Positions 48,701 through 60,432 of a stretch of DNA of 64,000 nt are shown piece after piece; positions within the stretch are counted from its first letter, which is position 1, and each line of letters begins with the position of its first letter. Source of the stretch: Impatiens glandulifera (Eukaryota; Streptophyta; Magnoliopsida; Ericales; Balsaminaceae). Where the stretch lies: positions 10,733,889 to 10,797,888 of the forward strand of contig NC_061864.1 of assembly GCF_907164915.1 (NCBI RefSeq). The letters are read 5' to 3'. A model generated the notes under the pieces. It searched no databases. It was not told the DNA's origin and worked only from the letters and a program-made list of their open reading frames with translations. The translations under genes and the position numbers were made by a program.

Positions 48701-51093
48701 ATTGTTATGAAGATTTACCAAATAATAATTCACTTTAAATTATTTAATTTAATTAGTTTCTTTTTTTGCTTTTATTTCCATGTTATTTTCTAACATGGGT
48801 ATGAGGTAGTTTTATTTTGTTATTTATATATATCCTTGTTTTCATTGTTGTCTATGACTCACTTTCATTTAAAACATTTAAAGTGTGAACTAAACTAGAT
48901 ACATTTAATTTTAAGTTTAAAAAATCCAATTTAAACTATATCTTATGAATTAATTATTGGTATTTCTTAATAATGAAGTTGTTTTTTATCTATTAAAAGA
49001 AAAACTAAACGTATTAATATTTTTTCAATATGAAAATTTCAGTTTCAGTTTTATCAGGCATTCAATATTTAATTAATTTACTCCACAAGTTTGATTGAGG
49101 GTCATTTATAAATGTTATTTATTATAAGTTGTTCATATATAATTATATAATTTATATTATAAATCCAAATAGAAAAGAGAAACACGGAGTGGGTAAGAAC
49201 TGAAAAACATACCTTACCACTAAAAATATTAAGATTAATATTCGTTTCAGCACTTATGACATGTTTTGATTAGTTTATGTTTCTTTATTTTGTAATGACC
49301 TGATATTGTTGTGCTCATTTCTTCGTAGTATTGATGGATATTAGCCCACGGTATATACCTTGGGTCGGGTTGCAATGTAAAAACGTCTCAATTTTCAAAA
49401 AAAAATGAAATTATATTATAAATATAGTACATAATTTAGTATTTTTAAGTATATTATTATATGGGTGTTTGTTACATTTGTACAACAAAATATAGGAAAG
49501 AAAACATTCATGTGGTTCGGATATATGCCAAGAGTACACATTATGGAGCCAAAACTGGTGAAGGAGGTGATGTCGAAGAATTTCGTCTATCTAAAGCCGA
49601 AGAGCAACCCATTTGGAAGAATGTTGGTCGGTGGACTTGGTATCTATGAACATGATCAATGGGCTAAGCATAGGAAAATCGTCAACCCTGCTTTTCGTAT
49701 GGAGAAGATAAAGGTTACACATTTCTTCTCTATTCCTTAGTTTAAAAAAATTCATACATATAAATGTCCTATACTATAGGCTCAATGGATACAAAATATT
49801 AGCCAACACCTTACCTTAGAGATGTTAAATATCAGCTCCAAAACTCTCTTTTGTAACTTACTATTTGAATTAAAAATAAGCATGTATATATGTTAAAGTT
49901 GTGATCTCCTTTTCTCGATCTCCCTAGCTTATGCTTCCAGCATTCCACGTGAGTTGCGTTGAGATGATAAATTCATGGGAAAAGGCATTGAAAGAGTCGA
50001 AAGAGGTGGATGTTTGGCCATATTTACAGAATTTGTCAGCAGACGTGATTTCAAGAACTGCATTTGGTAGCTCCTATAAAGAAGGAAGGAAGATATTTCA
50101 GCTTCTAACGCTACAAACTGGACTCGTCACTCAAGCTCTAAGCACGCTATACATCCCAGGATCGAGGTATATTTGTTGTTACTTTAAGTGACTAGTTTTG
50201 TTTTACCATTGTCGATATATATATATGTAGGTTTCTTCCGACAAAGAGAAATATGAGAATGAAGAAGATAGTGAAAGCACTAGAACATCTACTCACTAAT
50301 ATGATCAATAAGAGAGTTGAAGCCTTGAAAAATGGTGAAACAAACAATGAAGACTTGTTAACCATATTATTAGAATCCAATTTCAAACAAGGGGAGCTAA
50401 AGGTTATGACCATTAAAGAGGTGATCGAAGACTGCAAACTCTTCTACTTTGCTGGCCAAGAGACTACTGCGGTTTTACTTCTTTGGACAATGGTTCTTTT
50501 GGCTCAACATCAAGAATGGCAACACCGAGCTAGAGAAGAAGTCCTTCGAGTATTTGGAAATGATGGCGATCCCAATTTTGATGGAATCAACCGCCTTAAG
50601 ATCGTAAGTTTAATCTAATTTATAATACACTAATAAGTATTAATTACCTTTTCATGTTGATCAGGTAACAATGATACTAAACGAGGTTCTAAGGCTGTAT
50701 CCACCTATTATTGAGATGACTAGAATCATTGAGGAAGACATGAAACTAGGAGAATCACTTCATTTGCAAGCTGGGACATCATTATCATTGCCCATTCTAT
50801 TGTTACACCATGATAAAGAGATATGGGGGGAAGATGCTAAAGAATTCAAGCCAGAGAGATTTGCAGAAGGAATATCCAATGCAACAAAAGGTCATGTCTC
50901 CTATTTCCCTTTTGGTTGGGGTCCGAGGGTTTGCATCGGGCAGAATTTTGCTTTACTAGAGGCTAAGATGGCAGTGGCGATGATTCTTCAACGATATTCA
51001 TTTGAGCTTTCTCCTTCTTATGCCCATGCTCCTTATCGCATCGTCACTACTAAGCCTCAGTTTGGTGCTCCATTCATTCTGCATCGACTATAG
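45716..51093 (+). CDS. CYP72A: Cytochrome P450, CYP72A subfamily, copy 3 (5 exons, long first intron)
   Basis: Exons 45716-46013, 49496-49713, 49928-50166, 50231-50603 and 50665-51093 join in frame to 518 aa. The protein has the anchor ([17 protein letters not shown]), linker [21 protein letters not shown]-helix AGQETT, EVLR, PERF and heme loop [15 protein letters not shown]. Intron 1 is 3482 nt and contains a second, broken copy of exon 1 at 47880-48168. The intact exon 1 therefore has to splice across its dead duplicate to reach exon 2. Otherwise exons 2-5 are an orphan of the broken exon and the locus is a pseudogene. Exons 3 and 4 are separated at IPGSR/FLPTK by a short intron, the ancestral arrangement in this array. 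Confidence 0.8.
47880..48168 (+). pseudogene. Dead duplicate of CYP72A exon 1 inside intron 1 of copy 3
   Basis: The sequence starts ATGTATGAGTTAACCGACAA like the intact exon at 45716 and runs to the same CACCTATG donor region. An early frameshift (near 47910) and a TGG-to-TAG change (about 47949) destroy the frame, and a further stop follows. The preceding 470 bp are also duplicated (44817-45715 against 47408-47879), so the promoter and exon 1 were copied together. Confidence 0.85.
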
Positions 51094-52897
51094 ACCAGTT
51101 ATTGTTATCCTTTTTAAATTTAATTTCCATTACTGTTTACCTGATCACTTGATTATGCTCAAGTATAGAGCAACCTGGATATTATAATTATCCTTTTCAT
51201 TCCAATTTTGTTAAGACCAGTACTTTTATGTAATCCAATGCATACATTTATCGTGATTTTGATATTCTATTATGATTCGGGGCCATATGTTAGAAAGATA
51301 TAGGGTTGATTAAATTCAAGAAATGTGTCGAAGGAGGCAAGTCCTTGTTGACCAATTTTGGAGATGTGAAACAGTCCCTACAAAATATTTCACATTTACC
51401 GGCGCAAAAAATGAAAGTTAAACAATGTGTCGGAAAAATGTTTTAGTGGCGGATATAAGTGTCTGAAATGAGTAAAAAAGCATTCCGACGTTTATTTAAC
51501 AAGAGATTTTGCGACGTTAATTAGCGACACTTGTAAATTTCAGAATTTGGAAAATACTACACTTTATATATTTTTTAATTTACAAAATATTAATATTAGT
51601 ACATAAAAAATTATAAATGAAAATGTATAAATATGGACAATCAAATCTAATGAAACTTCAATAATAACTTATAAGAAATAACAAGGTACATTTCAATCCA
51701 TTTGAAAATAATTTTAAGTATCATCTAACATTTATGGAAATGGTCACTTGAGTTTGAGCTAGGGAGTTAAACTAGTCTTTAAATTGCGTCATTTAACAAT
51801 AAACATGTTTATGTGTTAACAATGAAAAATTATTTCAATATCAGTCATATATATCTCAAAAAAAAATATCATCCAAACAAATAATAAATTAAAAAAAACA
51901 CCCATAGCATGCACATACAAAAATGATTTTTAATTATTTTTTCTTTGATATATATTCTTTCTTCATTATACAAACAAATTATTGATACTTTATTTTATAA
52001 TATGACTTTTATTTTCACTTAAAAAATAATATATATGAATATTACTATTTAAATAAAAATAATAGCATGACATAAATAGTCAATAAAATATAATAAGAAA
52101 AAAAACATCCACAATAAGAAAGATCAATGGTGCACTGGTCAAGTGGGCATGCATCAATTTTGTATTCAAAGTCAGTTTTCTATAATAGCATGATATAGAT
52201 AGTAAATTAAATTAATAAAACACTACCTAAAATAAGAAAAAGTGGTAGGCATTGGGCATGCATCAACTTTGTATTGTGAAAGCCAGTTTTCGATTATGGA
52301 TGATATTTGATATTTGTGTGCTTGTATATATAGATGATATTGATACTTTTTGGCATAAATATAGAAAAAGTATAACTAATTATTGTTATATATATTTGTA
52401 AAATTTTGAATTAATAATATAGAGGTTGTGATGTCTTATTCTAATCTCAAGTTATTGAAAAAGATTTTTCAAATATTATAAACTATACATACAAGAGGAT
52501 AATAACTATATATAATTTTTTTTGGTCAATTGTTTTTGTTTTTCATTTCATTACATGTTTAAATAGTTTTAAGATTAAATATTGGTATGAGATTCTCTTA
52601 GGAGAAAGACAACCTCGAGTCAAAGTAATTTTCAACAAATTTGGGGAACTAGATCGGTTGCGGTGGTTCAAATTTGAAAAAACTTATAAAATTATTTCTA
52701 TAAAAGCTTCAACATTAGTTTGATTCTTTGTGGGTAAGGTTGGTCTTATAATATAAGTTGTTCTAAAGTGTCAAACTCTAATTGTGTAATTGAAAGTAAA
52801 ATAACTTTTCTCTTAAATTCCCATTTTATCCTTGAGTGATTTTATAAAAGCATCAAGAAGTAGTTGGCCTCATCTTAAACCAAAACAAAACAGAAAG
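51094..52897. other. Spacer between CYP72A copies 3 and 4
   Basis: The first 450 bp resemble 42280-42650 (shared 3' flank) and contain CGAC/GTCG-rich words (GCGACGTTAATTAGCGACAC) reminiscent of subterminal repeats of some DNA transposons. The rest is AT-rich and holds the promoter of copy 4. No gene is seen. Confidence 0.5.
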
Positions 52898-54788
52898 ATG
52901 TATGAGTTGATCATGACCAATATAGTAAGCTATATTCTGGTAGTGGCAGTGGTTACATGGTGGGGATGGAGAATTCTTGAATGGATTTGGTTCAAGCCCA
53001 AGAGAATGGAGAACCATCTTAGAACCCAAGGCTTTAAGGGGAATCCTTATAGGGTCTTGTTTGGAGACCTCAAAGATTGCAACGCCATAACCAAACAGAA
53101 CCGGACCAACCCTATTTCAATCTCAGACGACATTGTTCCTCGTCTCGTCCCCTTCACTCACAAAATCATCAACACTTATGGTATGTGTGTATATGTTTCC
53201 TTCCTTCATTCTTCCTTTCTTTTCCTTAGAAAAGGAGATGCAACTAATACATATTTGTGTGTTTAATTAATTTGTATAACAAAATATAGGAAAGAAAACA
53301 TTCATGTGGTTTGGAAACATACCAAGAGTACACATTACAGAGCCGGATCTAATGAAGGAGGTGTTGTCGAAGAATTTTAACTATATCAAGCCGAAGACCA
53401 ACCCCTTCATAAAACTGTTGATCGATGGACTTTCAAACCATGAACACGATCAATGGATCAAGCATAGAAAAATTATCAACCCGGTTTTTCGTATGGAGAG
53501 GATAAAGGTGACAAATTAATTTCCTTTATATAAACGCATGGCCTGTCTAAATCCTTTACATGCTGCCTATCTCTGTTTTTCTTTGTGTAGCTTATGGTTC
53601 CAGCATTTCATGTGAGTTGCCTTGAGATGATAAGTGCATGGGAAAAGGAATTGAAAGTGTCCAAAGAAGTGGATGTTTGGCCATATTTATACAAATTGAC
53701 AGCCGATGTGATTTCGCGAGCTGCATTTGGTAGCTCCTATGAAGAAGGAAGGAAGATATTTCAGCTTCTAACGCTACAAGCTAATATCGTCATTCCACTT
53801 TTAAACGAACTATACATCCCGGGATGGAGGTAACTTAATAATAACACTATTGTATATTGAAGCACATATGGATATTAATTTGTTGTTACTAAATACTATC
53901 TCGATTTAGGTTTCTTCCAACAAAGAGAAACATGAGAATGAAGAAGATAGCTAAACAATTGGAACATCTACTCATTAATGTAATCAATAAAAGAGTGCAT
54001 GCCTTAAAAAATGGTGAAAAAAACAATCAAGACTTGTTAACCATATTATTAGAATCCAATTTCAATGGAAAACAAGATGGGAAGTTAATGGTGATGACAA
54101 TGAATGAGGTAATCCAAGAATGCAAACTCTTCTACTTTGCTGGACAAGAGACTACTGCAACTTTACTTCTCTGGACAATGGTTCTTTTGGCTCAACACCA
54201 AGAATGGCAACATCGAGCTAGAGAAGAAGTCTGTAATGAATTTGGAAAGGAAGGAAAACCCAATTTTGATGGACTTAATCGCCTTAAGATTGTAAGTTTA
54301 ATTTAGACACTTAGCTGAAGTAGTCATGCTGTCAAAATGTTAAATTCTACACTTTTCAGGTTACAATGATAATAAACGAGGTGCTAAGGCTCTATCCACC
54401 TGTGGCTGAACTCACTAGAATCACTGCGAAAGACATGAAACTAGGAGAATCGCTTCATTTGCAAGCTGGGACAACAATATCATTGCCCATAGTGTTATTT
54501 CACCATGATAAAGAGATGTGGGGGGACGACGCAAAAGAATTCAAGCCAGAGAGATTTGCAAATGGAATATCGAATGCAACAAAATGTCCCGTCTCCTATT
54601 TCCCTTTTAGTTGTGGGCCAAGGGTTTGTATCGGCCAGAATTTCACTTTAGTAGAGGCTAAGATGGTGGTGACCATGATTCTTCAACGTTTCTCATTTGA
54701 GCTTTCCCCAACTTATGCCCATGCTCCTTGTCCCGTAGCCACTACTCAGCCTCAATTCGGTGCTCCCTTGATTATGCGTCAATTATAG
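52898..54788 (+). CDS. CYP72A: Cytochrome P450, CYP72A subfamily, copy 4 (5 exons)
   Basis: Exons 52898-53180, 53290-53507, 53591-53829, 53910-54291 and 54360-54788 join in frame to 516 aa. It shows the anchor ([16 protein letters not shown]), linker [21 protein letters not shown]-helix AGQETT, EVLR and PERF. The heme loop reads [15 protein letters not shown]: the Cys ligand is kept and the general FxxGxRxCxG pattern still holds. The usual Gly-Trp before GPR is replaced by Ser-Cys, and the following helix also differs from the other copies (TLVEAK for ALLEAK). Closest to copy 3. A Copia element inserted 117 bp after its stop codon, in its 3' flank. Confidence 0.92.
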
Positions 54789-54905
54789 ACCAACATTATA
54801 TATATATATATGTATGTCATCTTTATCGCTATCCCTCTTTTCTTCTAGCTTTATTCGGAGAGTATCTTATATGTAATTAATAAGCTATATGATATGAACT
54901 GAAGA

Positions 54906-55627
54906 TGATGGAAATGCACCACAACAGTAAACAACAAATGCGGAATTTATCCTACGTTTGGCAACACTTTCCCAAACCGTTTAAACCTGTGAGGAAGCTA
55001 ACAAATAGGTATGCAAAATGTAATCAACACAGTCCTAAAACAGTGAGTAACACACCAAGCAAGCACACACAAACAACACAGAATTTTAGCGTGGAAAACC
55101 CCTCAATGGGTAAAAACCACGGGACACCTAGTGCCGCTTAAAATTCACTATCACCAGTAAGAGAGCAATACAAAAATCTTCTCTAGACAATACTAGAGGC
55201 ATACAAATTTATAATACCCTTGGAAACATGCACATCAAGGATATAGAAACAATCAAAGAACAAGAAAAGAAGAATATCACCAAAAACAACTGCTACTGTT
55301 CCGGCAACGAAACCCCGACCTCCAGACCTCAGAATCCGATCTCCACCGTTCAGAATGTTGGCCCAGAAGTTGTGAAGCTGCTGTCCAAAAATTAGAACGA
55401 TCCAACGGTGCAAACTCCGGCAATCATCAAAATACTAAGGCTGCTGAAATTGAAGTTTTTCCCCTCTTTTCTTTCTTGATTTTCTCTCTCTTTCTTTTGC
55501 TCTTATTTCTTGCAAAAGAAGATTTCTCCCCTTTTATATTGCTCCCAAATAAGTGAATAAAGTGGGGCCCAAATGGGCCTATTTGCTGGGCTTTTCCTCA
55601 TAGACTAAGGAAACAAAAAACCCAACA
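54906..55627 (-). repeat. Copia LTR (3' LTR of the element)
   Basis: 722 bp, same length as its partner at a constant offset of 4800 bp, so there are no indels between them. Confidence 0.96.
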
Positions 55628-55646
55628 AATCTCCCCCTTTTCCTGA

Positions 55647-58600
55647 CTATGAGGAAGGGTTCGCCATCCCGGCGATCGAACAACACACCTTCAATTTTTC
55701 CCTTGCCAATGCCTTTGTCAACATATCGGAACCATTATCATCAGTGTGAACTTTATCAAGTTCAAACAACCCATCTTCAAGAGATTCTCTAATCCAATGA
55801 TATCGCACATCAATATGTTTCGTTCTCTTATGAAACATGGAATTCTTAGCAAGGTGTATTGCACTTTGATTATCACAAAGAACTACGTAGCGCTGTTGCT
55901 TGAAGCCAAGCTCCTGCAGAAATCTTTTCAACCACAATAGTTCTTTGCAAGCTTTCGTTGCTGCCATATACTCAGCCTCTGTTGTCGATAAGGCCACACA
56001 CTTTTGCAATCTTGATTGCCATGAAACAGCTCCCCCTGCAAATGTCATCAAATATCCAGAAGTGGATTTCATGTTATCCTTATTTCCAGCCATATCAGAA
56101 TCTGTGTATCCCATAAGCACCGGCTTTTCATTTCCAAATGTGATACCCAATTTGGAAGTACCGCGCAGATATCTGAGAATCCATTTAACTGCTTCCCAAT
56201 GCTTCCTACCAGGATTTGACAGAAACCGACTAACAACACCAACTGCATGAGCTAAATCTGGCCTTGTACATACCATAGCATACATCAAGCTACCATCCGC
56301 TGAGGCATATGGAACCTTATCCATATCTTCAATGTCCTCCTTTGAAGTAGGACAATCTTTATCTGTTAGCTTAAAGTTGGTAGTAAGAGGAGAACTAACC
56401 ACTTTAGCTTTGTCCATGTTAAACCTACAAAGCACCTTCTCAATGTATCGCTCTTGTGACATATGCAACTTCTTGGCAGCTTTATCTCGAGTGATCCGTA
56501 CCCCAAGAATTTGTTTCACAGGCCCCAAGTCTTTCATTGCAAAAGACTTGCTCAACTGCTGTTTCAACTTAGCAATTCTTCCTGCATTCTTGCCAACGAT
56601 AAGCATGTCATCAACATAAAGCAATAAAATGATGAAATCATCATCACCAAACCTCTGAAAGAAAACACAATGATCTGAAGTAGTCTTTCGGTAGCCTTGC
56701 TCCCCCATAACAGACTCAAACTTCTTATACCACTGTCTCGGTGCCTGCTTCAGCCCATATAGATTTTTCTGAAGTCTACACACATAGTCTTCTTTACCTT
56801 CTACCTGAAACCCTTCAGGCTGCTCCATATAGATTTCTTTATCCAATTCACCGTGAAGGAAAGCAGTCTTGACATCCATCTGTTCAACCTCAAGATCAAG
56901 ACTGACCGCTAAACCGAGAACCACCCGAATAGAACCCATCTTCACAACCGGAGAGAAAATCTCATCGAAATCAATACCCTTTTTCTGGCTGAATCCTTTG
57001 ACCACCAATCTAGCTTTGTATCTGGGTTGTGAGGTGAACTCATCAGTCTTCACCTTATAAACCCACTTGTTCTTCAATGCTCTCTTGCCTTTAGGCAACT
57101 TCACCAACTCATAAGTATTGTTCTTATACAAGGAATCCATCTCGTCTTGCATAGCTTCAACCCATTCTTTCTTGTACTCATCTTCTATAGCTTCTGCATA
57201 ACACTCAGGCTCCCCCTCATCAGTGAGAAGAACATACTCATTTGCAGAATAACGTATAGAAGGATGACGATCTCTCGTAGACCGTCTGAGTGGAACACAT
57301 GGTGGCATGTCTGGAACTGGTAACTCTGGATGAACAACTTCATCTACATCTTGCTCTTGAGCATCAACATCATCAGTACCATGGTCATCAATAGGAACAT
57401 CATCTCCAACCTGTGTGTCAACATGTTGTAGAGGAACTGGACCCAAATCAATAAGATCATCACTATGTCGAGGAACTGTCTCTATCTTCTCAACATCCTT
57501 AAAAATCTGATCTTCAATAAACACAACATCCCGACTTCGAACAAGCTTCTTCTGAACTGGATCATAAAGCCTGTATCCAAACTCATCATCGCCATAGCCG
57601 AGGAACGCACAAAGCTTAGACTTCACATCAAGCTTTGACCTTTCATCTTTGGGAATATGCACAAATGCCTTGCATCCAAAGACTCGCAAGTGACTGTAAG
57701 AAACATCTTTTCCGCTCCAAACCCTGTTAGGAACATCAAACTGCAAAGGAACACAAGGGGTTAGATTAATAACATGTACCGTCGTGTTCAACGCTTCACC
57801 CCAAAAGGAACGCGACAACCCTGAATGTGAAAGCAAACATCTGACTCTCTCAACCAATGTTCTGTTCATCCGCTCTGCTAAGCCATTCAACTGTGGTGTC
57901 TTTGGAGGAGTCTTTTGATGCCGAATACCATGCTCTCTACAGTAAGCATCAAATGGCCCAATGTATTCACCTCCATTGTCTGTCCGAATACACTTGAGCT
58001 TTTTTCCAGTCTCTCTCTCAACTGTGGCATGAAACTGTTTAAACACATCTAAAACTTGATCTTTAGACTTCAAAGTATAAAGTCATACCTTCCGGGAGTG
58101 ATCATCAATGAATGTGACAAAATATGAGCAACCACCAAGTGTTTTTGTCTTCATAGGACCACAAACATCAGAATGAACAAGATCAAGTATGTTCTCTCTT
58201 CTGTAGGGAGGATGGCTCTTGAAGGAAACTCTGTTTTGTTTACCTGCAAGACAATGAGAACACCTCTTCAACTGAACATCATTTACACCTGATAACACTT
58301 CCTTCTTTGACAACAAAGCCATGCCCTTTTCACTCATATGACCAAGTCTCTTATGTCATATCTCAGTCATGTCAGCATTCTCCACAGCATTAACAATGCT
58401 CTTGGAGATCTTTAGTTGTACCACATACAACTTTGAGCACCTTTTACCTTTTGCCACGATCAAAGAACCACGAGTGAGTTTCCACAAACCATTACCAAAG
58501 TAGTTGTTGTACCCATCATCATCAAGTAAACCTGTAGAAATCAAATTTAATCTCATATCCGGGACATGTTTTACATTTTGTAAAACCAACTCCATCCCAG

Positions 58601-59654
58601 TATCAAACTTCAAACAGACTTCTCCAATGCCAACAACCTTTGATATCCCACTATTACCCATCTTGACATCCCCAAAATCACCTGGAGTGTAAGATGAATA
58701 AAAATCTCTTTGTGATGTAACATGACACGAAGCTCCACTGTCAATCACCCAACTCGCCTCATCATGTGCAAAGTTCACCAAATTATCATCACAACAAACA
58801 AAAAAATCATTAGTGATAGTATTCACTTCAACCTTGTCACTGCCATCGTCATCTTTCCTTTGATTGTTGTTTTGGTTGTTGTAGTTTTTCTTCTTGTTCT
58901 CTTTCTTTGCCTGTCTGCAGAACTTTACTGTGTGCCCCTTTTTACCACAATAGTAACACTCAATATTAGCATACTTCCCTTTACCAGAGCTGCTAGTACC
59001 ACGCTGATTTCCTTTGTTACCCGGACCTCTACTCTGACTTCTCCCCCGCTTTTCAAAGACCAAGACATCTGATTGTGAAGAGGAACTCTGTGACTTTCTT
59101 CTCATCTCTTCATTCATAACACTGCCCTTAGCCAATTCCATGGTGATAATACCATCCGGTGCAGAGTTGGACAAGGATGCCCTAAAAGTTTCCCAAGAAT
59201 CTGGTAATGTACCAAGTAGCCATAGACCTTGAATCTCATCATCAAACTTGATACCCATTCCTGAAAGCTGATTCACAATACCCTGAAACGCATTTAAGTG
59301 ATCTGTAACAGGAGTGCCATCTTTGTACTGTAACTTGATCAATTGCTTAATCAAGAACAGTTTATTGTTCCCAGTCTTCCGAGCATACAACTGTTCAAGC
59401 TTGTTCCACAAAGTACGAGCATGTGTCTCCCCAATAATATGATTCAGCACATTATCCTTCACCCATTGCCGAATATATCCACAAACCTGTCTATGCAAAA
59501 TAGTCCATTCTGCATCTGTTTTGTTCTCAGGTTTATCAGTAGCAAAAACAGGTAAGTAATAATCTTTCACATATAGGAGATCTTCCATTTTTGCCTTCCA
59601 AACATGATAATTTGAACCATTCAAATTAATCATCCTACTAGTATTAGTTTCCAT
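55647..59654 (-). pseudogene. Copia gag-pol polyprotein frame with two in-frame stops
   Basis: The frame starts at 59654. Gag with a CCHC zinc knuckle ([14 protein letters not shown]) comes first, then the protease active site DSGASCHV, an integrase zinc-binding region and catalytic core, reverse transcriptase with YVDDMLIVG, and RNase H with TTEAEYMA. It ends at 55647. Two TGA codons interrupt one continuous frame, at 58356-58358 (between protease and integrase) and 58083-58085 (inside integrase). No frameshift is seen. Both stops lie where a Trp codon would fit, so each may be a single base change. The element is therefore probably unable to make its own integrase and reverse transcriptase. 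Confidence 0.9.
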
Positions 59655-59689
59655 CGTTCAAACAGTTCAATTCACAAATAAGCAACTAA

Positions 59690-59702
59690 GGCTCTGATAC
59701 CA
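59690..59702 (-). other. Copia primer-binding site
   Basis: Reads TGGTATCAGAGCC on the minus strand, three bases inside the LTR. This is the usual complement to the 3' end of plant initiator methionine tRNA. Confidence 0.9.
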
Positions 59703-59705
59703 CTT

Positions 59706-60427
59706 TGATGGAAATGCACCACAACAGTAAACAACAAATGCGGAATTTATCCTACGTTTGGCAACACTTTCCCAAACCGTTTAAACCTGTGAGGAAGCTA
59801 ACAAATAGGTATGCAAAATGTAATCAACACAGTCCTAAAACAGTGAGTAACACACCAAGCAAACACACACAAACAACACATAATTTTAGCGTGGAAAACC
59901 CCTCAATGGGTAAAAACCACGGGACACCTAGTGCCGCTTAAAATCCACTATCACCAGTAAGAGAGCAATACAAAAATCTTCTCTAGACAATACTAGAGGC
60001 ATACAAATTTATAATACCCTTGGAAACATGCACATCAAGGATATAGAAACAATCAAAGAACAAGAAAAGAAGAATATCACCAAAAACAACTGCTACTGTT
60101 CCGGCAACGAAACCCCGACCTCCAGACCTCAGAATCCGATCTCCACCGTTCAGAATGTTGGCCCAGAAGTTGTGAAGCTGCTGTCCAAAAATTAGAACGA
60201 TCCAACGGTGCAAACTCCGGCAATCATCAAAATACTAAGGCTGCTGAAATTGAAGTTTTTTCCCTCTTTTCTTTCTTGATTTTCTCTCTCTTTCTTTTGC
60301 TCTTATTTCTTGCAAAAGAAGATTTCTCCCTTTTTATATTGCTCCCAAATAAGTGAATAAAGTGGGGCCCAAATGGGCCTATTTGCTGGGCTTTTCCTCA
60401 TAGACTAAGGAAACAAAAAACCCAACA
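59706..60427 (-). repeat. Copia LTR (5' LTR of the element)
   Basis: Partner of 54906-55627, about 99.3 percent identical by eye. For the minus-strand element this is the promoter-bearing LTR. Confidence 0.96.
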
Positions 60428-60432
60428 GAAGA

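Larger units (their letters stand above)
54906..60427 (-). mobile_element. Copia-type LTR retrotransposon, nearly intact, young
   Basis: Two 722-bp LTRs (54906-55627 and 59706-60427) begin and end with TG/CA and differ by about five substitutions. A perfect 5-bp target duplication GAAGA flanks the element (54901-54905 and 60428-60432). The coding strand is minus. The primer-binding site TGGTATCAGAGCC (complementary to initiator Met tRNA) lies beside the LTR at 59690-59702. A purine-rich tract lies beside the other LTR at about 55628-55643. The internal frame encodes gag, protease, integrase, reverse transcriptase and RNase H in that order, the Copia arrangement. The protein resembles the Tnt1/Tork type. 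Total length is 5522 bp. Confidence 0.96.

Noticed and set aside
54905..55141. Open frame of 78 aa also present at 59705-59941
   Set aside because: Both lie inside the Copia LTRs and are duplicated only because the LTRs are. No known protein.
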